64,000 nt of DNA from Pseudogemmobacter faecipullorum (GTDB lineage: Bacteria > Pseudomonadota > Alphaproteobacteria > Rhodobacterales > Rhodobacteraceae). The stretch spans positions 62,001 through 126,000 of the forward strand of contig NZ_JACDXX010000007.1 in NCBI RefSeq assembly GCF_020539525.1. Direction: 5' to 3'. Positions 1 through 10,043 of the stretch are shown one piece after another; positions within the stretch are counted from its first letter, which is position 1; each line of letters starts with the position of its first letter. The notes beneath the pieces were generated by a model. It saw nothing but the letters and a program-made list of their open reading frames with translations. It was not told the DNA's origin and did not search any database. The translations under genes were made by a program, and so were the position numbers.

Positions 1-1496
<1,496 letters not shown>

Positions 1497-1519
1497 GGCC
1501 CGGGGCCTTCAGACTGAAT

Positions 1520-1552
1520 AAAAAGCCCGCACCAGCAGTGCGGGCTTTTTTT
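1520..1552 (+). terminator. Rho-independent terminator of lepA
   Basis: Perfect 13-bp inverted repeat (AAAAAGCCCGCAC at 1520-1532, GTGCGGGCTTTTT at 1538-1550) with a 5-nt loop, running straight into a T-rich tail. It begins 24 nt after the lepA stop codon. Confidence 0.95.
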
Positions 1553-1556
1553 ATTT

Positions 1557-1843
1557 GGCCGGATCTCGCTGCAGCCGCCGCCGCTCAACCTGGCATTCAG
1601 GCCCTGGCCCTAGCGGATTGGCCCGAGCGGACCGGCTGCACATGGCGGCCCGGCCGGGTCCGGGCGTGACGCTTCATGATCTGGCCATGGGCCCGGGCAA
1701 TCACAACCGGCACCGGTTTGCCGCTGCGGGGGGCCATTTCCGACCGGAGCGCAGGCCTTTTATCCCGGGGGACATTGGCAGTTGCGGCGCAAAATCAGCC
1801 GTTTTTTTAGCGGTTTCGCGCGGTTCACCGGGGAGGTCAGGCA
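1557..1843. other. Intergenic stretch without recognisable gene
   Basis: About 290 bases between the lepA terminator and the terminator of the convergent small lipoprotein gene. The frames open here encode low-complexity Arg/Pro/Gly-rich translations typical of non-coding high-GC DNA. No ribosome-binding site, RNA structure or repeat stands out. Confidence 0.6.
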
Positions 1844-1880
1844 AAAGAAAACCCCTCGCGGAGCTATGCTCCGGAGGGGT
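1844..1880 (-). terminator. Intrinsic terminator of the entericidin-like gene
   Basis: Hairpin at 1851-1880: ACCCCTC-g-CGGAG pairs with CTCCGGAGGGGT around a CTATG loop, with one bulged base. On the minus strand it is followed by TTTTCTTTT, so it terminates transcripts coming from the small minus-strand lipoprotein gene 47 nt upstream. Confidence 0.85.
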
Positions 1881-1926
1881 ATCTCTGCCAGCCTCTGCCC
1901 GGGTCTGCCGGGCCGGAGGGGTCTGA

Positions 1927-2076
1927 TCAGAGGTCGTTCGCGGTTTTGCGGGCTTCCGAGCTGACGGCAGCACCGGCGCGCTGCATATCGGCGCCTGCGC
2001 CTTCAATCGTATTGCAGGCCGCCAGTACTGCCAGCAGCGAAAGGGTGATCAGCGCGCGGGGCATCGCTTTGGTCAT
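1927..2076 (-). CDS. Entericidin EcnA/B-like small lipoprotein, 49 aa
   Basis: Tiny lipoprotein of the entericidin A/B type: a basic N-terminus (MTKAMPRA), a hydrophobic stretch, a lipobox LAAC with the lipidated Cys at residue 21, then NTIEGAGADMQRAGAAVSSE and a short polar tail. Family members are membrane-anchored; in E. coli they form an antidote/toxin lipoprotein pair, but many alphaproteobacteria keep only one of unknown role. The ATG is preceded by GGAAGGA at good spacing, and the gene has its own intrinsic terminator, so it is an independent unit. Only one copy is visible. The family call rests on the lipobox plus the GAGxDM(Q)xAG pattern. Confidence 0.85.
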   Translation of the reverse strand: MTKAMPRALITLSLLAVLAACNTIEGAGADMQRAGAAVSSEARKTANDL

Positions 2077-2216
2077 CGCAGGGTATCCTTCCCTTAAGTC
2101 ATGAAATACCCCGGCAAAACGCAGCCCGCGCCTCTGGGTTCCCCCGGTCCAGGCCGGTGCAGCAGCGCTGGCAATATCCTGCCGATCTCCGCCCGGGGCG
2201 CGGGAGCGATCAATCC

Positions 2217-2912
2217 TCAGAGGTAATGGCCCTGGATCGGCGCGCGCGGGGGTGGGTCGTGCAGCGGGCGGCGGCAGGCGTAAAGGATCATATGCGGCCC
2301 CTCCAGCGCGCGTTCGCCGCCGCGCGGCTGGCCGCTGGGATCGGGAATGGCAATAAGCTCCAGCGGCGAGCGGCGCGGCGCAATCGAGACCTCGAGCATT
2401 TCATAGCCAAGGGTATGGTGCCAGAACCGCCAGGGCACATCCGGCCCGGTCTGGAAAAACCCATGGCCGAACCAGCCATCGGCGGCGACATAGGACATCA
2501 TCACCCCGCCGGGTCTGAGCAGCTGGTGGCAGGTCTCAAGCGCATGGCTGATATGGAAAATATGTTCAGTCGTGCCGCCGTCTATGACCAGATCGAACTG
2601 GCCGCGCAGGCTATCTGGGCAGGGCAGGTTCAGATCATGCACATGCTCAGCCCCTTCGGCATCGGTGAAATCCAGCGCCTCGATCTTCGGATAGCCGAGC
2701 TTTGCGAACAAAGCTTCGGTAAAGCCGTCCTGCTGGGTGATCTCATCTTCCTGAAGCGCAATCCCCATGGCTTTCAGCGCCCGCAGAAAGCGCCGCCGCC
2801 GCCCCTCGGCCATATGCAGCTTCTGCCGGCCAAGGATGATGCCGCGCCCGCTGGCCGCGACCGCTCCGGCATGGCGGGCCAGAAACAGCCCCGGGATCAA
2901 TGAAATGCCCAT
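2217..2912 (-). CDS. SAM-dependent methyltransferase-like protein, 231 aa
   Basis: Looks like a class I methyltransferase fold. The stretch DLVIDGGTTEHIFHISHALETCHQLLRPGGVMM resembles the motif II/post-II region of Rossmann methyltransferases (acidic strand end, then a helix and LRPGG). The usual glycine-rich motif I is not obvious, so SAM binding is inferred. It could act on a sugar or lipid-linked glycan, because its neighbours are glycosyltransferases. It starts 12 nt after the upstream glycosyltransferase gene on the same strand, so the two are probably co-transcribed. The substrate cannot be named from sequence. Confidence 0.65.
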   Translation of the reverse strand: MGISLIPGLFLARHAGAVAASGRGIILGRQKLHMAEGRRRRFLRALKAMGIALQEDEITQQDGFTEALFAKLGYPKIEALDFTDAEGAEHVHDLNLPCPDSLRGQFDLVIDGGTTEHIFHISHALETCHQLLRPGGVMMSYVAADGWFGHGFFQTGPDVPWRFWHHTLGYEMLEVSIAPRRSPLELIAIPDPSGQPRGGERALEGPHMILYACRRPLHDPPPRAPIQGHYL

Positions 2913-2924
2913 GCGGAAGCGCCG

Positions 2925-3740
2925 TTACTCTTCCAGCGCCAGTGCGGGATCGACCCCGATCTCGCGGCACATCCGCTCGGCATAGGAATTGACCAGCGGC
3001 GCATTTTTGCGCCACCAGGGCCTGGTGCCATTGGTATAAAGATGCACCGAGAGCGTGTTATCGGTGAAATGCCCCTCGACCCGGCCATAGGGATCAAAGA
3101 ACACATCATTCAGCTGGAAGGGCACCGGATAGAGATAATCCGCGCTCAGCGCCTTTTCATAATCGCCGGTCTGCTGGGCAAACCAGGTAAAGGCCTGGGG
3201 GCCAAAGGCGGTGCGCTCGGCATTATAGATCCGTACTGCCTGGGGCAGGGTGGGATCCTGTTTGTCGATCCTTTTGCGCTGCTGTTTGTTAAACCAGGCC
3301 GGGGCCTCGGGCAGATTGTCGTAATAATCCAGCAGCTGATGGATCAGCTCGCCCTGTTTCGGAATATAGACCACACCGCAGTTCAGCGCGCCGCGAAAGC
3401 CGTGACCGGCATAGATATTCTGCATCTCATCGGGGAAGGGGCGGTGGCAGAAAGCATCGCAGTCGATCCAGACCGCATCGGTGGCCTGGATCATCTTGTA
3501 GCGAAAGACATTGGAGAGGAAGCTTTCCGAGGTCTGGCGCACGATCTCCATATCAATATCCATGATCTCTGAGGCTTTGCGCACCTCAACCCCTTCGGGC
3601 ACGTTCGAGACCTCTTCGGTGCAGAACAGCGTGGTCGGATGGCCATGGCGCAGATGGCTGAGCAGGCAGAGCTGGTTCAGATAATGCAGGCGCGGCCCGA
3701 TCCAGAGCGAGGCCACGGGGCGGCGGGTGGGACTGTTCAA
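2925..3740 (-). CDS. GT-A-type glycosyltransferase with DXD motif, 271 aa
   Basis: Nucleotide-sugar glycosyltransferase resembling the capsular/alpha-1,4 (GT32/GT8-like) group: an N-terminal Rossmann half, the DXD metal site in AVWIDCDAFC near residue 95, and a late SVHLYTNGTRPWW segment near residue 230 like the C-terminal His motif of these enzymes. No signal peptide or membrane segment, so a cytoplasmic enzyme on a lipid- or polysaccharide acceptor is likely. The start is TTG, chosen because GAGGT lies 6 nt upstream. It forms a two-gene unit with the following methyltransferase. Donor and acceptor are not predictable. Confidence 0.75.
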   Translation of the reverse strand: MNSPTRRPVASLWIGPRLHYLNQLCLLSHLRHGHPTTLFCTEEVSNVPEGVEVRKASEIMDIDMEIVRQTSESFLSNVFRYKMIQATDAVWIDCDAFCHRPFPDEMQNIYAGHGFRGALNCGVVYIPKQGELIHQLLDYYDNLPEAPAWFNKQQRKRIDKQDPTLPQAVRIYNAERTAFGPQAFTWFAQQTGDYEKALSADYLYPVPFQLNDVFFDPYGRVEGHFTDNTLSVHLYTNGTRPWWRKNAPLVNSYAERMCREIGVDPALALEE

Positions 3741-3927
3741 TGTGCTACCTCAGAGGAATTGGATCCGGAAGAAACTCTGCCCGGGCCGGGGTCGGAAAAG
3801 CCAGGCCTTTCTGCCGGTCTGGCGAGAGGGCGGGGTAATCTCATGGCGTGAAAATGGCGGAAGGGTGATTTTCACTGCCCCGGGCGTGCCGGGCTTTGTT
3901 CAGCTCTGCATGCGGCCAGGCCCTGCC

Positions 3928-5841
3928 TCAGCCCGGTTTGTCGGGCGGGCTGGCTTTGCGGATGCGAAACAGGGTCAGGCCGGGGTCAAAGCCCGGCACT
4001 GCCAGATAGCCTGCCGCCTGCAGTACAGCCTCATATTCCGCCAGCCGGTCGCGGTTGGCCTCCAGCAGCCGGCCCGAGAGGAAAAGCTGCGCCGGGGCCG
4101 CCGCGCCAAGGATCGCGGCCAGATCAGCGGGGCTGATCCGGCCATCGGCCAGGGCCAGGGCATCGGGGCTTTCAGCCGCGATATAGCCGGGCAGATCCGC
4201 CGGGGAGAGGCTGCGCTCTTCCAGCCGCAGTGCCGGGCGGAAGGTAATTTCATTTTGTGCAAAGACCTGGATCAGCCCGGCGCGCAGGGCCGGGTCTTCT
4301 TCCTGGATCAGCTGGCTCAGATCGGGGCGCAGCCGGGCCAGATGCGCGGCGATAAAGCCGATCCCGGCGCCGATGCTGAGCAGGCGGGCATTTTCCTCCA
4401 GCACCTGGGGCAGGCGGCGGGCGAGACCGCGCTCGAACTTGCCACGCGCAATTGCGCCAAGCGCCGGGGCCGAGAACAGGTCCGGATCCAGCGGCAGGCG
4501 CAGGCTGTGATTGAGCACCCATTCGCCCCGGGGCCCCTCGGGTCCGGGGGCGCGCGGCTGCTGCGGGTAATTGCCCGAGGGCAAAGGCAGCACAGCCTCG
4601 CGCGGGGCCTCTTTACGGGCGGTGCGGGCGCTTGCGCTGCGGGCCTTCTCGACCTCGCTCATCAGGGCGGCAATCTTTGCCGGATCTCGCGCCTGGGGCG
4701 GTTTCGCACTGATCTGCCCGATGGGCATTTGCGAGGCGGCCTGCAGGCCCGTCACCAGCTCATGATAGGCAGGGCTGGTGCGAAGTTCAGAGAGCCGCGC
4801 CTCCACCCGCGCGAGCGCCCTGTGATGCAGCTCGGCCAGCACCGGATCCTCAAGCAGCGCTCCGATCAGCGCGTCGCGGCGCGTCTTATAGCGCAGCATG
4901 GTCTCATCGCGCTCTTCATTGCGGTCCTGCAGCGCCCAGTAATCGGAATTATACTTATCTTTCTTGTTGTTCACATTGCCGCGCAGCTTGCGGATCGCAT
5001 AGCTGTCGATTGATTTCACCGCATAATGGTTCAGCTGCACCTGGTCATAGCCGACGGTCCGGGTGATCGAGCGCCAGCCGCGGAATTTGAAGTAATCCTC
5101 CATCTCGCGGCCCGAGCCGTTCAGCCATTTCACCTGATCGGGGAAATGGGTCTTCAGCCATTTTGATCTGATCTTCGGGCGATGAATGCCGAGCTTCCAA
5201 TGCTCGGGATCATAGCGGAACAGGGTTTTCACCCCCCAGCCCTTGTTCCAGTCCTTTGGCGCGGCCAGCAGATATTGCTCGGTGACCGGGGCAGGGCTCC
5301 AGTCCTGCACCCCGCCCGAGCCAAAGATGCGCCAGGTGATGACAATGCCATTCGCGCCTTTCGCCACGGCATCCCCGAGCAGCCCCTCCAGCCCGCCATC
5401 GCCGTGCCGGATCGAGAGGAATTCATCGGCATCAAACACCATAACCCAGTCCGAGAGGCTGACCACCGGCTCGGCCCCGGCATGGTTCAGGGCCGAGGGC
5501 TGCGGGCGCAGTCCTTCGGGAATGACATTGCGGCGGTGATGCGCAAGGCCCAGCTCTTCCAGCCGGATCAGCATATCATCGGTGCCGTCCGAGCAGTCAT
5601 TGGTATAGACCACCAGATCGGTGAAGCCGATGGCGAGGTGATGGGCCACCCATTCCAGCACATAGGGCCCCTCGTCCTTCATCATCGAAACCGCCGTCAC
5701 CTGGCCATGCGCCGAGCGCGGTGCTTGCAGCGCGAAGGGCACGCTGCCCCAGAGGGCCGAGGCGCCGCGCGGGCGGGGCGGCGGGGCGTCAGGGCCAGGG
5801 GCCCGGTCATGCGGGGCGGCGGGGCGGGTCTCAGCGGTCAA
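3928..5841 (-). CDS. Family-2 glycosyltransferase with C-terminal methyltransferase-like domain, about 637 aa
   Basis: The N-terminal half is a GT-A fold of the GT2_4/GT92 type: VTAVSMMKDEGPYVLEWVAHH, NDCSDGTDD and the metal-binding DWVMVFDADEFL. A central low-complexity linker follows, then a C-terminal segment (SIGAGIGFIAAHLARLRPDL) that resembles motif I of a Rossmann methyltransferase, with later strands but no clear catalytic residues. The frame stays open to 5913 (TTG without a ribosome-binding site); the TTG at 5841 has GGAG 7 nt upstream and is preferred. The first 50 residues are Pro/Arg-rich. The GT domain is a paralogue of the protein at 45382-46428. Role inferred: transfer of sugar to a surface glycan. 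Confidence 0.75.
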   Translation of the reverse strand: MTAETRPAAPHDRAPGPDAPPPRPRGASALWGSVPFALQAPRSAHGQVTAVSMMKDEGPYVLEWVAHHLAIGFTDLVVYTNDCSDGTDDMLIRLEELGLAHHRRNVIPEGLRPQPSALNHAGAEPVVSLSDWVMVFDADEFLSIRHGDGGLEGLLGDAVAKGANGIVITWRIFGSGGVQDWSPAPVTEQYLLAAPKDWNKGWGVKTLFRYDPEHWKLGIHRPKIRSKWLKTHFPDQVKWLNGSGREMEDYFKFRGWRSITRTVGYDQVQLNHYAVKSIDSYAIRKLRGNVNNKKDKYNSDYWALQDRNEERDETMLRYKTRRDALIGALLEDPVLAELHHRALARVEARLSELRTSPAYHELVTGLQAASQMPIGQISAKPPQARDPAKIAALMSEVEKARSASARTARKEAPREAVLPLPSGNYPQQPRAPGPEGPRGEWVLNHSLRLPLDPDLFSAPALGAIARGKFERGLARRLPQVLEENARLLSIGAGIGFIAAHLARLRPDLSQLIQEEDPALRAGLIQVFAQNEITFRPALRLEERSLSPADLPGYIAAESPDALALADGRISPADLAAILGAAAPAQLFLSGRLLEANRDRLAEYEAVLQAAGYLAVPGFDPGLTLFRIRKASPPDKPG

Positions 5842-6017
5842 AGGTCGGGCTCCGTCAGTCTGGCCGCGCTTGTGACGCAGGGATGCGGCAGGAATAAGCC
5901 GCCACCTGGGCAATCTTTACCAAAGCGCCGGGCTTTTCATAGCCGGGCGAGGGGGGGCAGCGGGCCGCGCTCAGATCACACTGCGCCCTGCCCTGTGAAT
6001 TCAGCTTTTACGCCCCT

Positions 6018-6046
6018 TTGCCGCCATAGTTTTTCCCGACTAGGCT
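6018..6046 (+). promoter_or_regulatory. Candidate housekeeping promoter for the GT61 fusion gene
   Basis: TTGCCG and TAGGCT separated by exactly 17 nt, 24 nt before the start codon's AGGGG ribosome-binding region. This matches the alphaproteobacterial sigma-70-type pattern and is spaced like the candidate promoter upstream of bamD in this window. Confidence 0.6.
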
Positions 6047-6070
6047 CTGACCAGACCGGGAGGGGAAGCT

Positions 6071-8185
6071 ATGCCGCGCGACAGCGATCATCGGCCAGAG
6101 CGGGGCGAGGCGCCAGAGGCTGCCAGCGCGCCCATGCCTGCGCTTTTCCCAAAGCCGGGCGCGATTGCAGCGGCCGGAGATCACGCCGGGCGCGACAGTT
6201 TTTTCTGGCCGGGCGGGCTGGTCGATGCCTGGTTCATCCGCCGCTCGGATATCTTGCTGGTCACTTTCGACAATCTCGGCTCGATCGGCGAATATGAGCC
6301 GCCCCAGCCCTGGCTGCAGGCCCGGGCGGCGAAGGGCGGTTTTTCCATCCTTGGCCTGATCGCCAGCCAGCGTGACTGGTATCGCAATGAGGATGCGCCG
6401 CGCCTGCTGCGCGAATTGCAGGCGGCGGGGTTCTTCGCCGGTTTTCGCCGGGTGCTCTTCGTCGGCGCCTCGATGGGCGGCTTTGCCGCGCTCAGCCTCT
6501 CGGCGCTGGTGCCGGGCGCGGCGGTGCTGGCCTTCAGCCCGCAGACCAGCCTCGCCCCGGATCTGGTGCCCTTTGAAAAGCGCTACCGCTATGCCAGCCG
6601 GCGCTGGGACTGGCAGGGGCCGGGGCGCGATGCGGCAGAGAGCAGTGCCGGGCGCGAGATCTGTGTGCTCTATGATCCTTTCATCGCCGAGGACCGCGCC
6701 CATGTGCAAAGGCTTGGTTCATCCCGGCTGACTTTGTTGCGTGCGCCTTTACTGGGGCACCGGGCGATCCGGCAGCTGAAGGCGCTGGGCCTGTTGCAGG
6801 GGCTGATCGAGGCTATGGCCGAGGGGCGGCTGGATGCTGCGGCCTTCGCAAAGGCGCTGCGGGCCCGGCGCGGGCTTCTGCCCTGGCAAAAGGCGCTGCT
6901 GACCCATGCGGCAGAGAAAGGCCATCACCAGCTGGCGCTTGGCGCCGCGCGCCATCTGGCAAAACTTGAGCCCGGGAGCCGCTTTCCACGTCGCTTTGCC
7001 CGCCGTCTGCGCGACGGGAGAAAGGCTGAAAGCCGGGCGCAGGACATCACCCGTCAGGTGATCGGCACCCCGCCCGCGCCCTTTACCGGCGAGATCCTGA
7101 CCATACCCGGCGCGCTGGTCCTGCCCGAGCGCCCGCATGACCGCCCCAATGCAGCGGGGGTGCTGACCCCGGGCGGTCACTGGGTTGAATTGTCAAAAGC
7201 CTGGATCCGGGCGCGGGTATCCTCGCCCGCACCCGCGCTTGCCCCGGGCGAGGCGGTGGTGGATCTGCCGGGCACGCATCTGTTTGCCGGGCATTTTCGC
7301 GGTCATTTCGGGCATTTCCTCGTGGAATCCACCGCCCGGCTCTGGGCGCTGGATCATCTGAAAACCCGGCCCGATTCGCTGCTCTATCTGCCTTACCGCG
7401 GCGAGGCGGGGGCGGTGCGCCGCGCCATTAAGGCCCAGGCGCCGTTCTTTCGCCTGCTGGGCCTCGATCTGCCGGTGCAGACCTTTGCCACGCCTTTGCG
7501 GGTCGAGCGGCTGATCCTGCCCGAACTCGGCTTTGGCTGGCTGGAACGCTATGCCGGCTCACCGGCCTATCGCGCCTTCATGCAGTCGCGGCTCTCGGCC
7601 GCCGCACCCGCTGAGGGCGGCGAAAAACTCTATATCTCCCGCGCGCGGCTGAATCCGGCCAAAGGTGGCGTGCTGGGCGAGAGGGTGATCGAGGATAATC
7701 TCGCCGCCCAAGGCTATGAGATCTTCCACCCCGAGAAGCACCCGCTGGAGGTGCAGATCGCCCGCTATAAGGCGGCGCGCCAGATCGTGGCGCTGGATGG
7801 CTCGGCGCTGCATCTGGCGGCCTATGTCATGCCTGCGGGTGGCAAAGTGGCCATGATCCTGCGCCGCTCGGCGGCGAATGTCGCGGATTATCAGCTGCAG
7901 TACCGCGCCTTCCTCGGGCTGGAGATTGATGTGATCCGGGTGATCCGCAATGACTGGGTGGCAGGGGATGCCGGGCGGGCGGATTACCGCTCGATCGGCG
8001 AGCTGGATTTCCCGCGCCTCTTTGCTGAACTGGCCGGGCGCGGCTATCTCAAGCCGGGGTTCCGGCCGGATTGTCCCTCTGAACCCGAGCTGCTCGCCAT
8101 GCTGGAAAGCTATGAGGACCGGCGCGGCCAGACCTTCCGGGCGCTGCTGCCGGGTGAGGCGCATGGCGCAGAGGAGGAAGGATGA
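6071..8185 (+). CDS. Fusion of an alpha/beta-hydrolase-like domain and a GT61 glycosyltransferase, 704 aa
   Basis: Residues about 45-245 look like an alpha/beta hydrolase: strand VLFVG, nucleophile elbow GASMGG (Ser134), a candidate acid Asp202 or Asp208 and His230 in LLGHRA. From about residue 340 onward it matches the DUF563/GT61 family: HFRGHFGHFLVESTARLW, LYLPYRGEAG, EKLYISRARLNPAKGG and the late IVALDGSALHLAAYVMP motif. GT61 enzymes add sugars such as xylose or ribofuranose-type residues to polysaccharides; the hydrolase part could deacylate or trim the same glycan (inference). A strong GGGAGGGG site precedes the ATG, and a TTGCCG-N17-TAGGCT promoter lies upstream. The stop overlaps the next gene's start (ATGA). 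Confidence 0.8.
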   Translation: MPRDSDHRPERGEAPEAASAPMPALFPKPGAIAAAGDHAGRDSFFWPGGLVDAWFIRRSDILLVTFDNLGSIGEYEPPQPWLQARAAKGGFSILGLIASQRDWYRNEDAPRLLRELQAAGFFAGFRRVLFVGASMGGFAALSLSALVPGAAVLAFSPQTSLAPDLVPFEKRYRYASRRWDWQGPGRDAAESSAGREICVLYDPFIAEDRAHVQRLGSSRLTLLRAPLLGHRAIRQLKALGLLQGLIEAMAEGRLDAAAFAKALRARRGLLPWQKALLTHAAEKGHHQLALGAARHLAKLEPGSRFPRRFARRLRDGRKAESRAQDITRQVIGTPPAPFTGEILTIPGALVLPERPHDRPNAAGVLTPGGHWVELSKAWIRARVSSPAPALAPGEAVVDLPGTHLFAGHFRGHFGHFLVESTARLWALDHLKTRPDSLLYLPYRGEAGAVRRAIKAQAPFFRLLGLDLPVQTFATPLRVERLILPELGFGWLERYAGSPAYRAFMQSRLSAAAPAEGGEKLYISRARLNPAKGGVLGERVIEDNLAAQGYEIFHPEKHPLEVQIARYKAARQIVALDGSALHLAAYVMPAGGKVAMILRRSAANVADYQLQYRAFLGLEIDVIRVIRNDWVAGDAGRADYRSIGELDFPRLFAELAGRGYLKPGFRPDCPSEPELLAMLESYEDRRGQTFRALLPGEAHGAEEEG

Positions 8186-9063
8186 GCCCCGGATCTCTGA
8201 GCGTCTATTTCATTGTCGAGCCGCCCTCTTATGAGCTGATGGCCTGCTACCTGGCCGCCAGCCTGCGCCAGCAGTTCGGTCCGGAGCTGGTGCTGATCGG
8301 CTATTGCCCGGCGGAAAAACTGGGCGGGATCAGCCCGGATGTGCGCGAGGTTCTGTCGCGGCTGAACTGTGAGCTGCGGGGTTTTGCGACTGAGGGCCGT
8401 TTCGATCCACCCTATCCGCATGGCAATAAGCTTCTGGCATCGCTCGAGAAACGCGAGACCGAATTCTCATGTTTCATAGATTCGGATGTTTTGTGCATCC
8501 GCCCCAATCAGATCGGCAATATCACGCGCCCGGGCCATGTCAGCCTGTCGAAAGCCGCCTCGATGAACTGGGCACCGCAATCGATCTGGCAGGATATCTA
8601 CCGCATCTGCCGCATGGAGATGCCAGAGGAGCGCTTCCGGCCGATGAAGCAGAGAAAAGGCGCGCCCGGGCTGCCCTATTTCTCCTCGGGCCTGTTCAGC
8701 TTTCCCGAACATCACCGCACGTCAGAGGGGCTCAGCTTTCCCGAGGTCTGGATGCAGGTGGCGCGCGAGATCGACGCGGCCCCGGAGGTGCCGAAAAAAC
8801 GGCCCTATCTGGACCAGCTGTCACTGCCGCTGGCGATACGCCGGGCCGGGCTGGACTGGAACATCCTGCCCGATGCGCAGCATTTCATCCTCGGCGGCAG
8901 ATTGCGGGGCGAACCGCTGCCTGAGGGCGAGGAGATTTTCACCGTGCATTACCGGCAATGGGAGCTGCTGAAAGAAGTGGGCCTCGCGCGCCAGGCCAAG
9001 GATATGCTCGAAAGACATGCGGGCGTGCGCCGCATCGCCCAAGTTCGCAGGCGCGGTCTGTAA
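8182..9063 (+). CDS. Glycosyltransferase-like protein with DSD motif, 293 aa
   Basis: GT-A-like protein: an N-terminal beta-alpha region (LSVYFIVEPPSYELMACYLAASL), the metal-site candidate CFIDSDVLCIRP near residue 100, a PYFSSGLFSF segment typical of enzymes that position the acceptor, and a late FTVHYRQW His motif. No signal peptide or membrane helix. The start overlaps the hydrolase-GT61 stop by 4 nt, so the two are translationally coupled and probably act on the same glycan. The exact CAZy family is uncertain; it could also be a DUF-type relative of GT8. Confidence 0.7.
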   Translation: MSPGSLSVYFIVEPPSYELMACYLAASLRQQFGPELVLIGYCPAEKLGGISPDVREVLSRLNCELRGFATEGRFDPPYPHGNKLLASLEKRETEFSCFIDSDVLCIRPNQIGNITRPGHVSLSKAASMNWAPQSIWQDIYRICRMEMPEERFRPMKQRKGAPGLPYFSSGLFSFPEHHRTSEGLSFPEVWMQVAREIDAAPEVPKKRPYLDQLSLPLAIRRAGLDWNILPDAQHFILGGRLRGEPLPEGEEIFTVHYRQWELLKEVGLARQAKDMLERHAGVRRIAQVRRRGL

Positions 9064-9070
9064 GCCTAAG

Positions 9071-9096
9071 TCCGGGGGGCGTTCTGCTCCCCCGGA
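9071..9096. terminator. Hairpin between convergent genes
   Basis: Arms TCCGGGGG and CCCCCGGA (8 bp) around a 10-nt loop, just after the glycosyltransferase stop and before the convergent FAH-family gene ends. There is no T-tract, so intrinsic termination is only possible, not certain. Confidence 0.4.
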
Positions 9097-9125
9097 CCAC
9101 AGGGATAGTTGCAGCAGGGGCAGGC

Positions 9126-9965
9126 TCAGGCGTCGTTTTCGCAAAGCTGGTGCTGCTCGCCCAGCCCGTCGATGCCAAGGCTGACCCGGTCACCCGCTTT
9201 CAGGAAGCGCGGCGGCGTCATCCCCATGCCGACGCCGGGCGGGGTGCCGGTGATGACCACATCGCCGGGATGCAGCGTGAAGAACTGCGACAGATAGGCG
9301 ACGAGGAAGGGCACTTTGAACACCATATTGGCGGTGGTGCCATTCTGCATCAGCTGATCATTCACCTTCAGCCACATCTGCAGATTATTCGGATCGGGCA
9401 CCTCATCCGGCGTGACCAGCCAGGGGCCGATCGGGCCGAAATTATCGCAGCCCTTGCCCTTGGACCACTGGCCCGAACGCTCGGTCTGGAAATTGCGCTC
9501 TGAGACATCATTGGCGACGAAATAGCCCGCGATATGGCTCAGCGCATCTGCCTCGGCGATATATTTGCCGGGCTTGCCGATGACGAAACCCAGCTCAACT
9601 TCCCAGTCGGTTTTTTCCGAGCCGCGCGGGATCAGGATCGGATCATCCGGGCCGCAGATCGCAGAGGTATATTTGGCGAAAAGCACCGGCTCACGCGGTA
9701 CGCGCAGCCCGGCCTCGGCGGCGTGATCGGAATAGTTCAGCCCGATGCAGAGGAATTTTCCGACATTGCCGATACAGGCACCGATCCGCGGGCTGCCCCC
9801 GACCAGCGGCAGGCTTTCGGGATCGATCTCTTTCAGCCGCGAGAGATCGCTCAGCACCGCTCCCGCCAGATCGGGAATATGCGCCGAGAGGTCGCGCAGC
9901 TGCCCCTTTGCGTCGAGCATCCCCGGCTTTTCTGCGCCGCGCGCGCCATACCGAAGCAGTTTCAT
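9126..9965 (-). CDS. Fumarylacetoacetate hydrolase (FAH) family protein, 279 aa
   Basis: FAH-superfamily enzyme; members cleave or isomerise beta-keto acids and related dicarboxylates with a divalent metal. Seen: the N-terminal cap region, the core start ICIGLNYSDHAAE-like segment (LCIGLNYSDHAAEAG), the metal ligands in DWEVELGFVIGK and FVANDVSERNFQ, and the C-terminal DVVITGTPPGVGMG signature. Length is normal. It is the last gene of the minus-strand polyamine-type operon, separated from the cupin gene by a 12-bp hairpin. Annotations such as ureidoglycolate lyase or 2-hydroxyhepta-2,4-dienedioate isomerase are common for this family, but the substrate here is unknown. Confidence 0.88.
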   Translation of the reverse strand: MKLLRYGARGAEKPGMLDAKGQLRDLSAHIPDLAGAVLSDLSRLKEIDPESLPLVGGSPRIGACIGNVGKFLCIGLNYSDHAAEAGLRVPREPVLFAKYTSAICGPDDPILIPRGSEKTDWEVELGFVIGKPGKYIAEADALSHIAGYFVANDVSERNFQTERSGQWSKGKGCDNFGPIGPWLVTPDEVPDPNNLQMWLKVNDQLMQNGTTANMVFKVPFLVAYLSQFFTLHPGDVVITGTPPGVGMGMTPPRFLKAGDRVSLGIDGLGEQHQLCENDA

Positions 9966-10043
9966 CCTGAGTTCTCCCCCATGCCTCGTGCATGTTTTTT
10001 AGCAATCACGGTGGATGCTGCGAGGAAAATCAGAGAGATGCAA

